NCBI RefSeq assembly: GCF_900142065.1
Contig: NZ_FSRJ01000004.1
Span: 434,001 to 498,000, forward strand
Source: Agromyces cerinus subsp. cerinus
GTDB taxonomy: Bacteria > Actinomycetota > Actinomycetes > Actinomycetales > Microbacteriaceae
DNA length: 64,000 nucleotides
Direction: 5' to 3'
Shown: positions 24,861 through 32,900 of the stretch, piece by piece
How positions within the stretch are numbered: position 1 is the first letter of the stretch
Layout: every line of letters begins with the position of its first letter
The notes under the pieces: generated by a model
Told to the model about the DNA's origin: nothing
Databases searched by the model: none
The model's input: only the letters and a program-made list of their open reading frames with translations
Program-made: the position numbers and the translations under genes

Positions 24861-24965
24861 CCTGCCGAACCTGCGGGCTGAGCCTGCCGACCCGCGGGTT
24901 GAGCCTGCCGACCTGCGGGTTGAGCCTGCCGAAACCCACCCGGGCCGGCTTCGACGAGCTCAACC
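24860..24965. repeat. Tandem 21-22-bp repeats ending in an imperfect hairpin
   Basis: Three full units start at 24860, 24882 and 24903 with the core GCCTGCCGAC...GCGGGTTGA. A fourth half unit follows at 24924, then an inverted copy TTCGACGAGCTCAAC (24951-24965). GTTGAGCCTGCCGAA pairs with that copy at 12 of 15 positions. The unit matches the arm of the repeat at 11421 (TGAGCCTGYCGAA). It starts on the last base of the methyltransferase stop codon. Confidence 0.8.
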
Positions 24966-25002
24966 TGCGGACTCGACCCCAACAACGGCCCCGGAAACGA
25001 CT

Positions 25003-25028
25003 CGAGCCCCGAGAGATCTCGGGGCTCG
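25003..25028. terminator. Bidirectional terminator hairpin
   Basis: CGAGCCCCGAG (25003-25013) pairs perfectly with CTCGGGGCTCG (25018-25028) around AGAT. It lies between the convergent methyltransferase and DUF3117 genes and can serve both. Confidence 0.85.
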
Positions 25029-25044
25029 ATTCGAGTGATGTGAC

Positions 25045-25218
25045 TCAGGCGGGATTCACGACGCCGCCGAGGACGTCGTACAGCTCCTTGGCCTCAGCAT
25101 CGTTCACCGAGACGACGAGGCGACCGCCACCCTCGAGTGGAACTCGAACGATGATGAGTCGACCCTCCTTCACAGCCTCCATTGGCCCGTCTCCGGTGCG
25201 TGGCTTCATGGCCGCCAT
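25045..25218 (-). CDS. DUF3117 small protein
   Basis: A 57-residue protein with the near-invariant actinobacterial DUF3117 sequence: MAAMKPRTGDGPMEAVKEGR, then IIVRVPLEGGGRLVVSV and AKELYDVLGG. It is soluble and of unknown function. The start at 25218 is set by AAAGGGGAG 3-4 bases upstream; a longer frame to 25248 lacks conservation. Upstream on the minus strand, an AT-rich AGATAATGG (near 25246-25254) is a likely -10 region. Confidence 0.93.
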   Translation of the reverse strand: MAAMKPRTGDGPMEAVKEGRLIIVRVPLEGGGRLVVSVNDAEAKELYDVLGGVVNPA

Positions 25219-25358
25219 TGAGCTCCCCTTTCGTGGCTGAGATTCCATTATCTGCTAACACAGGCGGTGCTGGGAAATCGCCGCGAGCCTGTGGACAAGC
25301 CGATTGACGACTTCCCACAGACGGAGGGCATTCTCCGATAGCCCGAATCGCCCTCCCA

Positions 25359-26591
25359 TCAGGGAGGCGTCCAGTCGCGCCCGTCGATCCCCCATGCGAT
25401 GAGCAGCCACCCGAGCTGCAGCAGGATGGAGAGCGCGACCATCCCCCAGCGGTACCAGCGCGCCCGCGGCTGAGCCATCGCCCCGACGAGCGGGAACATC
25501 GGCGCGAGCAGACGGAACGTGCTCGACTGCGGAAAGAACACCGCGAGCAGGTACAGGGCGTAGCTCGCGAGCCACAGCCGCAGGTCGACGCCGAGTCGTC
25601 GCACGGCCGGCAGGAACAGCGTCACCCCGAATCCGACGATGAGCGCGATCACGACGATCGCCCCGATCGGCTGGCCGAGCCACCAGTCGGCCGACTGGAA
25701 CCACGCCGTGAACGGCACGAGCTCCTGGTAGCCGATGTACGCGGAGCGCCAAGCAAGCTCGGTCGCCGTGTACCCGTGCAGCTCCCCCGTCGCCGCCCAG
25801 ACCACGCCCGGCCACGCGAGACCCACGACTCCCGCGAACACGGCGACGGATGCCGCGAGCACCCGCTCCCGCATCGGGAACGGGTCGCGCCGCCGCGTGT
25901 ACCAGCGCCACAGCCAGTGCAGGCCGAGCGTGAGCGCGAAGGCGAGCGCCCCGGGTCGCGTGAACGCCCACACGGCGAGCACGGGCATGAGCCATCCGTA
26001 TCGTCGATCGACGAGCAGGAGCAGCGCGAGCGCGAGCCACAGCAGGCCGAGCGACTCGGCGTAGCCGAACTGCATGATCGGCGAGACCGGCGCGACGCAG
26101 AAGAGCACGACGGCGAAGAGCACCCGGTCCGGCTCCAGGAATCGCGACATGAGTCGGTAGGTGACGAGCGCGGCTCCGAGACCGGCAGCGAGCGACACGA
26201 TGACGGCTGCGGCGTTCCACGGCAGCCCGAACCACGTCACGATGCCGACGAGCGTCGGGTAGACCGGCAGGAACGCCCATGCGTTCTCGGCGACCTGGCC
26301 CGTCTCGGTCAGCGGCAGCTCACGCGGATACCCGCCGAGCCAGATGATCTGGTACCACCGGGCGTCCCAGAGGTTCGCATACTCGAAGTAGCCCGGGCGA
26401 GCCTGGGTCCACGGGTTCGAGCCCTGCAGGCTCGCCAGCACGAGCACCATCGCCGTGGTGATCGCCCGTGCGCCGAGGAAGATCGCGACGACCTTCGCCC
26501 ACCACGGTGCGGCCCGCCAGCGCACCCGCGGCGACCAGCGTGTGGCGCGGAACGGGTCGGGTTCGCGCAGAGCGGCCGACGGCGTGGTCAT
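25359..26591 (-). CDS. GT-C polytopic mannosyltransferase-like protein
   Basis: A 410-residue membrane protein with about nine to ten hydrophobic helices. The first loop carries FEYANLWDARWYQIIWLGGYP, the DxD-like aspartate loop of PIG-V/GT-C mannosyltransferases, and NAWAFLPVYPTLV follows. These enzymes add mannose from a polyprenyl-phosphate donor at the outer membrane face. PIG-V-like annotation is by resemblance. GAGGA precedes the ATG. It lies 25 bases downstream of dapE on the same strand, so it may be co-transcribed. Confidence 0.8.
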   Translation of the reverse strand: MTTPSAALREPDPFRATRWSPRVRWRAAPWWAKVVAIFLGARAITTAMVLVLASLQGSNPWTQARPGYFEYANLWDARWYQIIWLGGYPRELPLTETGQVAENAWAFLPVYPTLVGIVTWFGLPWNAAAVIVSLAAGLGAALVTYRLMSRFLEPDRVLFAVVLFCVAPVSPIMQFGYAESLGLLWLALALLLLVDRRYGWLMPVLAVWAFTRPGALAFALTLGLHWLWRWYTRRRDPFPMRERVLAASVAVFAGVVGLAWPGVVWAATGELHGYTATELAWRSAYIGYQELVPFTAWFQSADWWLGQPIGAIVVIALIVGFGVTLFLPAVRRLGVDLRLWLASYALYLLAVFFPQSSTFRLLAPMFPLVGAMAQPRARWYRWGMVALSILLQLGWLLIAWGIDGRDWTPP

Positions 26592-26616
26592 GGGGTCCTC
26601 GTTCGAGCGGGGCCGC

Positions 26617-27714
26617 TCAGGCGGTGGCGCCGGTCAGCCAGGCACGGAGCGCGACCTCGGTGTGCACGATCTGGGGCACGTCGACCCGTTCGTCATCGGC
26701 GTGCGCCTTGAGCGGGTCCCCGGGGCCGAAGTTCACGGCCGGGATGCCGAGGGCGCTGAAGCGCGCGACATCCGTCCAGCCGTACTTGGGGCGCGCCTCG
26801 GCGCCGACGGCGCGCACGAACTGCTGTGCGAGCGGGTCGTCGAGTCCGGGCCTCGCGCCTTCGGCGCTGTCGACGATCGCGACCTCGAAGCCGTCGAAGA
26901 ACTCGGTGACGAAGGCGGATGCCTCGGCGACGCTGCGGCTCGGCGCGAAGCGGTAGTTGACGGTGAGCACCGCCTCGTCGGGGATCACGTTGCCCGCGAT
27001 GCCGCCCGAGACGAGCACGGCGTTCAGGCCCTCGCGGTAGGCGAGGCCGTCGACCTCGACGGTCTCGGCCTGGTACTCGGCGAGTTTCGCGAGCGCAGGT
27101 GCGAGCTTGTGGATGGCGTTCTCGCCGACCCAGCTGCGCGCAGAGTGCGCCCGCAGCCCGGTCGTCCACACCTCGGCACGGAGGGTGCCGTTGCAGCCGC
27201 CCTCGACCTGCCCGTTCGACGGTTCGCCGAGGATGGCGAAGTCACCGGCGAAGAGGTCGGGGCGGTTGCGCGAGAGTCGCCCGAGGCCGTTGAGCGAGGA
27301 GGCGACCTCCTCGTTGTCGTACCACATCCACGTCAGGTCGACGATGGGATCGGTGAGCTCGAGGGCGAGCTTCAGCTGCACCGCGACGCCCGCCTTCATG
27401 TCGACCGTGCCACGCCCCCAGAGGTACTCGACGCCGTCTTCGGTCTCGAACCGGGTCGGCAGGTTCTCGTTGATCGGCACGGTGTCGATGTGGCCGGCGA
27501 TCACGACCCGGCGCTCGCGTCCGAGGTTCGTGCGCGCGACGATCGTGTCTCCGTCGCGAATCACCTCGAGGTGGGACGCCCCGGCGAGCGCCTGCTCGAT
27601 CAGGTCGGCGAGCAGCGACTCGTCGCCCGACACGCTCGGCACATCGCAGATCGCCTGCGTGATGGCGACGGAATCGGCGGTCAGGTCGAGCGTGAGCGGT
27701 GATGCGGCGGGCAT
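26617..27714 (-). CDS. dapE: Succinyl-diaminopimelate desuccinylase
   Basis: A 365-residue M20-family dizinc hydrolase that releases succinate from N-succinyl-LL-diaminopimelate, giving LL-DAP for lysine and peptidoglycan. Motifs: [11 protein letters not shown] (His ligand and catalytic Asp), [11 protein letters not shown] (bridging Asp), YDNEEV (catalytic Glu, ligand Glu), NGTLRAEV and the C-terminal [17 protein letters not shown] (His ligand). TAGACT (27721-27726, minus) lies 6 bases before the ATG, so the mRNA is probably leaderless. dapD and dapC of the same pathway are also in the window. In many Actinobacteria dapE and dapD are direct divergent neighbours, but here 7 kb of glycan genes separates them. 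Confidence 0.95.
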   Translation of the reverse strand: MPAASPLTLDLTADSVAITQAICDVPSVSGDESLLADLIEQALAGASHLEVIRDGDTIVARTNLGRERRVVIAGHIDTVPINENLPTRFETEDGVEYLWGRGTVDMKAGVAVQLKLALELTDPIVDLTWMWYDNEEVASSLNGLGRLSRNRPDLFAGDFAILGEPSNGQVEGGCNGTLRAEVWTTGLRAHSARSWVGENAIHKLAPALAKLAEYQAETVEVDGLAYREGLNAVLVSGGIAGNVIPDEAVLTVNYRFAPSRSVAEASAFVTEFFDGFEVAIVDSAEGARPGLDDPLAQQFVRAVGAEARPKYGWTDVARFSALGIPAVNFGPGDPLKAHADDERVDVPQIVHTEVALRAWLTGATA

Positions 27715-27865
27715 TCCCCGAGTCTATTCGCCCGGCTCCCGATGGTGCCGCGGTGATGCACACGAACGGATACACCGAGAAACGCGGCGCCCACCGCGGG
27801 GCACAGCCAGGAGGACGGCATCAGGGGATATCGTGTCGTTGCTCCGCAGCACATCGAGGAGGGCC

Positions 27866-28912
27866 ATGCAGGACGCACGCGAACACGCGCAGAGGGTCAC
27901 CCTCGCCCAGGTGGCCGATCGCGCTGGAGTGAGCCTCAAGACGGCGTCACGGGCCCTCGGCGGAGAGCAGTACGTGAGCCAGGACACGCTCTCGAAGGTG
28001 CTTGCCGCGGCAACGGCGCTGGGTTATCAGCGAAATGCCGCGGCGAGCATGCTGGCGAGCGGGCAGCTCGCCGAGTCGATCGGGCTCGTCGGCGGTGACT
28101 TCACCAACCCGTTCTACTCCGTGCTCGCGCAGAGCATGGAGAACGAGATCCGGCAGCAGGGGATGCACTTGACCGTCGCCACCTCAGGTGAGTCCGAGGA
28201 TCAGGAGCGGCGCATCGTCGATGACCTCGCGAGCCGTCAGGCCAAAGCGCTCGTGGTGGTGTCGGCCATGTCGGATCATGCCCACTACGCGCAGGTGCAG
28301 GCGCGCGGTGTTCCGGTCGTGTTCGTCGATCGCCCCCCGGTCCATCTCGATGCCGACTCCGTCGTGTTCGACAATCGCATGGGCGGTCGTCTCGCCGCCC
28401 GGCACCTCCTCGACACCGGCCACACCCGTATCGCGTTCGTCGGCGACTACGCCTGGCTTCCCACCTATCGAGCGCGGCTCGAGGGCATGGCCGCAGTCCT
28501 CGACGGAGCCCCGTCATCGTCATGGCGCGATCTTCTGCGGGATGATGCGCACGACGTCGCGTCATCTCGCGCACGAACCCGCGAACTCCTGGCGCTCCCG
28601 ACGCCGCCGACAGCCATCGTGGCGGGCAACAACCGGATCCTCCTCGGTGTCCTCGAGGAACTGTCGGCGACGAGCATGAACGATGCCCCTGCCGTCATCG
28701 GCATCGACGAACCCGAATGGGCGCGCGTCATGGGGATCACCACCGTGGCGGGAGATGTCGAAGACGTCGGGCGCCACGCCGCCCGTCTGGCCATCTCACG
28801 ACTGACCGATCGCACTCGTCCTGCCGAGCACATCGTGCTCCCGATGCATCTCACGCCCCGCCGGTCGACGGCCGGACGCGATCCGGCATCACGAGATCCG
28901 GGAACCCGCTAG
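27866..28912 (+). CDS. LacI-family transcriptional regulator
   Basis: A 348-residue protein with the N-terminal LacI helix-turn-helix and hinge (VTLAQVADRAGVSLKTASRAL, then ALGYQRNAAASML), followed by a periplasmic-binding-like sensor domain (SIGLVGGDFTNPFY; VVFVDRPP; GHTRIAFVGD; VIGIDEPEWA). GAGGAGGGCC precedes the ATG at 27866. It ends 24 bases inside the convergent ROK kinase gene. It most likely represses the adjacent GH92 mannosidase/ROK operon until a sugar binds; the operator was not identified. Confidence 0.93.
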   Translation: MQDAREHAQRVTLAQVADRAGVSLKTASRALGGEQYVSQDTLSKVLAAATALGYQRNAAASMLASGQLAESIGLVGGDFTNPFYSVLAQSMENEIRQQGMHLTVATSGESEDQERRIVDDLASRQAKALVVVSAMSDHAHYAQVQARGVPVVFVDRPPVHLDADSVVFDNRMGGRLAARHLLDTGHTRIAFVGDYAWLPTYRARLEGMAAVLDGAPSSSWRDLLRDDAHDVASSRARTRELLALPTPPTAIVAGNNRILLGVLEELSATSMNDAPAVIGIDEPEWARVMGITTVAGDVEDVGRHAARLAISRLTDRTRPAEHIVLPMHLTPRRSTAGRDPASRDPGTR

Positions 28913-29788
28913 GGCCGCTTGAGCGGCGTATGCGGCACCGATCATCGGTGCTTCATGGGAGAGCTCGGCCCGGATGACCGGGAGGCCGGGTCGTCCGAGT
29001 CCGGCGGAGAGCGGCGCTTCGAGCAGGTCCCATGAGCGGGCGATGGTCCCGCCGATGACGAGCGCCTCTGCATCGAACCGGCCCAGCGGGTCGGCGAGCG
29101 CTCGGCCGAGGTACGAGAATGCGTCCTCGAGCACCTCGAGCGCGATCGGGTCGCCGCTGCGTGCGAGCTCGGCGATCTCCCGCACGTCGGGCACCTCGGC
29201 GGTGAGTCGCATCTGCCGTGCGTAGGCGGCCCGGATCGCCCGGCGCGACATCCGCGCCTCGATGCGTTGCCCTTCGAACTCGAGCAGGTGCAGTTCGCCG
29301 CCCGGCGCGGCGCCATCGGTGCGCTCGCCTGCAACCACCCACCCGGAGCCGACGCCCGTGCCGAGTGTGACGCAGCAGAACCTCGACAGGCCGCGTGCCG
29401 CGCCTGCCGCGTGCTCCCCCAGGGCGAATGCATCCGCGTCGTTGACGAACGTGAACGAGATCGCATTCGCCTCGAGGGCATCGGCGAGTCGCGCCCGGAG
29501 GTCGATCCCGTGGAGCGCGTCGAACTTCCCGACATCGGAGTACCGCGCGATGCCCTCTGCGAGGTCGAACGGACCGGGAACCGCAACCGCCCATCGCCGA
29601 CCGTGGTCGGATCCGAGTGTGCGAGCCGCAGCGGCGATGTCCTCGAGGATCTCGTCGGCGTCGCCGCCCGAATCCAGCGGCCGGGTCCGATACGTGCCGT
29701 CGACGATCGATCGGGCGCCGGTGTCGATGACGGCCACTGCCACGTGGGTCCCGCCGAGTTCGATCGTCGGTATCAGGTTCCGTGTCAC
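28889..29788 (-). CDS. ROK-family sugar kinase
   Basis: A 299-residue ASKHA-fold protein: phosphate-1 motif IELGGTHVAVAVID, FVNDADAFALGEHAAGAARG (catalytic Asp in the ND pair), and TLGTGVGSGWVVAGE. It probably phosphorylates a hexose such as mannose released by the upstream mannosidase. The zinc-binding CxCGxxGCxE segment of typical ROK proteins is replaced by ELHLLEFEGQRIEARMSRRA, with no Cys. The GTG start has AAAGGG ahead of it. It is the second gene after the GH92 gene on the minus strand, separated by a strong hairpin. The last 24 bases overlap the end of the LacI gene. Confidence 0.88.
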   Translation of the reverse strand: MTRNLIPTIELGGTHVAVAVIDTGARSIVDGTYRTRPLDSGGDADEILEDIAAAARTLGSDHGRRWAVAVPGPFDLAEGIARYSDVGKFDALHGIDLRARLADALEANAISFTFVNDADAFALGEHAAGAARGLSRFCCVTLGTGVGSGWVVAGERTDGAAPGGELHLLEFEGQRIEARMSRRAIRAAYARQMRLTAEVPDVREIAELARSGDPIALEVLEDAFSYLGRALADPLGRFDAEALVIGGTIARSWDLLEAPLSAGLGRPGLPVIRAELSHEAPMIGAAYAAQAALAGSRIS

Positions 29789-29889
29789 GGTGCCCTTTCA
29801 ATTTCAATCTGGTCGCCGGTGAACCGGCGAGCTGCCGTGCAGCAGCACGATGGAACCGATCGACAGCGCGACCGGTTCCAGTACCTGGG

Positions 29890-29929
29890 CCGTTCGGCGG
29901 GTCGGCGCGAGCGCCGACCCGCCGAACGG
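29890..29929 (-). terminator. Strong hairpin directly after the GH92 gene
   Basis: An 18-bp perfect stem (29890-29907 with 29912-29929) with a CGAG loop abuts the stop codon of the mannosidase gene on the minus strand. There is no T run. It probably ends or attenuates the transcript before the ROK gene, or protects the long mRNA. Confidence 0.82.
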
Positions 29930-32900
29930 TCATTTCGCTTCGACCAGGCGTTCGTACGCCCAGATGAGACGCGCCAGCGCCGCCACGTACTCGTCGTGGG
30001 TACTCGTCGCGTCGAGCGCGTCGGCCGCGGCGATCGCATTCTGGAGCTTGCGGTAGGACACCGCCGTGACGTCGTCCGCCTCGACGGCCTCGGCCTTCGC
30101 ATTCCAGTCGGCGACCTGCTTGATCACCTTCCACTGCAGATGACCGGCTGCGACGTTCAGCACGCGCAACGCCTCCGCGACTCCGCCCGTGGTCGCGGCG
30201 GGGTCGGCGTCGACGCTCTGCGCCGCGTCGAACGCTCGCACGAAGACCGCGAAGTCGGTCACGAGGTACAGGCCGGCATCGGCGGAGAGCGTCGAGTACT
30301 TCGTGATCGCAGTCTGCAGGGCCGTCTTGTCGACGTCGTACTCGAACGAGAACCAGTCGAGGTTGCCGACGTAGGGCTGGGTCGCCGTCGGCGTGCTCTC
30401 GAGCGCGAAGTAGACGGCTCTCGTGCCGGTGATCGCGGACGGGAGCGTGACCGTCGCCGTGCTGTAGGTGCCCCAGCTCGAGCCGGTGGCCGTGAGCGGG
30501 ACGGTGACGAACGGGTCGCCGGACATCTCGTCCAGGTAGATGTCGATCCGCCCGTCGGCCACCTTGGTCGCCGGCGCGTCGTAACGCACGTTGAGCGTGA
30601 TCGCGCTGCGATCGCCCAGCTCGACACCGCCGTACCGGATCCACGCGCCGTTCTTCGTGCCGGCGAGCTGGCCGCCCACAGATCCGGCCTCGGTCTTGAG
30701 GTCGGCGCCCGAGAAGTCCGTCCCCTCGGTGAGCCCCGAACCGGCGGCGTTCAGCATGCCGTAGCCCGCGCGGATCGACTCGAACTGCACCGTCTTCGAC
30801 GTAGCCGCGGCATCCGCCGCCGACGTGAACCGGAGCGAGTCGACGTTCGCGACCCAGCTCTGTCCCGAGGCGAGTGCGCCGGTGAACACGAAGTACACGT
30901 CGTTGACGCCGGCGAGTTTCGCGATCTCGTCCGCCGTGAGCTCGCGTGCGAGCTTCGTGTAGTTCGCCCAGCCGTTCGTGGTGGGCAACGGGATCCTGGT
31001 CACCAGCGGACCGGTGGCCGAGCCGGTGCGGACCTCGACAGCGGAGCTCGCCGATGCCGTGCCCGGATTGTGGGAGTACTCGACGACGAGCGACTTGAGC
31101 GGAGACGCGGAGAAGTCGAGCCCGCGGAACGCGAGCCACGCCCCGGGCGAGATCCCGCCCACCGTGGTCCCGCTGCCGCCGCTCTCGGTCTTGAGCGAAC
31201 CACCGGACCACTGGTCGTAGCTCTCGGCCTGCAGCACGCGGTAGCTGTCGCCGGCGATCGCGAGGCCATCGGCCGCGACCCGCAGCAGAGCAGCCGTCGT
31301 GGACAGCGTGCGCTCCGACGAGTTCTCGTCGGCCAGCGCCGACGCCGCCTTCGCAACCGCCGCCTCGAGTTTCGCGAACGTCGCCGCGGAGTACCCGTCG
31401 GCCGTCACGAGGCGCGCGTCGTCGAACAGCGTCTGCAGCTCGGCGCGTGTGCCGGAGGACGGCGACAACGTGAACGGGACGAGCGCCGTCGTTCCGGCAC
31501 CGGTCACCTGGGCTGCCGTCGCGCCCTCGAGTGCCGAGTCGGCGAGCAGCAGTGTGAAGTTCGTGCTCGCGGGGTTCTCCAGCTTCCCCTTGAACGTGAC
31601 CTGGGCGGTGGTGTCGCTCATCCGCCGGACGGCGGCGGTGACGCCCTTGTCGAGACCGGGAAAGGTGACCTCTCCGTTCGAGAGCGCAGGCCGGTTCTTG
31701 CCGGCGAACGTCGCGCCACCGCTGAGGGTGAGGTCGATCGTGCTCCGCACGTCGCCCTTCGCGTCGGCCGTGAGCTCGGTGGTGCTCGGCGTGAGACGGT
31801 GTCCGGAGTAGCGGATCTTGAGCGCGAGTGCACGCTCGTCGGCGCTGGGCACCGTGCCCGAGAAGGCAGCCGGCTCGAAGGTGACCGCGAGGGCGTCGGT
31901 CGAATCATCGACGAGATGCCGCGCGGCCGTGCCCGCCAAGGTCAGTTCGACCGAGTTCTCACCAGACTTCGTCGCCACGAGGGTCAGACCCTTGGGCACA
32001 CCGGTGACGTCGACCTGGGAAGACAGGTCCGAACCGATCTCACCGGCGAACGTCGCCCCGCTCACCTTCACGGAGATCGCGTCATCGATCGAGCCGTCGT
32101 TCGCGCCGGACTCCTCGAAGACCTGCGACGTCGTGGAGACGGCTTCGGTCGGGTGGTACAGCGCACTGCTGACGTGGTCGTCGAGCGAGTCCGCTTCGAT
32201 ACCGTCGGCTCCCCATGAAGACGGGCTCGAGCCCATCGTGAAGTGCAGAACGCCTCCCGCGTTCATCTCCGCGGCGGTGAGCCAGGTGCGGTCCAACGGC
32301 TGGCCGTTGAGCGTTGCGCTCTGGATGAAGTGGTTCGTCGTGCTGACGCCGGGCGCCTCGACGACGAACTCCTTGCCCCCGGGGTAGTTGATCGTCGTGC
32401 GGTCGAAGATCGGCGTCGTGATCTGGAAGGAGTCGCCTCCCGCCATCACGGGGTACAGCCCGATCGCGCTCGACACGAAGTACCCCGACATCGTGCCTGC
32501 GTCGTTGTCCATCGTCTGGAGCAGGCCCTTGGGATCGTTCTGGAACACCATGCGCTTCGACGGCGTCGTGCCGCTGCCGTCGGCGGTGTACCGAACGCAG
32601 ACCGGTTCGGTGACCGCTCGGTACGTCCAGTCCTGAGTGTTCGCGGGCTCCCCGACGTAGTTGAAGAGGAACGGGGCGTGCACCGAGATCTCATTGGCGA
32701 ACAGGTGGAGATTGCGCGAGCAGTCGTCGGGCGCCTGGTTGCCGAAGAAGTAGTTCACCGCTTTCGCTGCGTCCTCCTTGCCGCCCATGAGATCGACCAT
32801 GCCGCCGAGGTCCTGGGCGTCGTACCAGTTGTACTGCCAGAACGTGCCCTGGTAGAGACCGCTGCTCCAACTCTCCGGGTTCTTCACCGTGAAGTCCGCC

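Noticed and set aside
24860-24965. CRISPR array
   Set aside because: Units are head-to-tail without unique spacers, and no cas genes are near.
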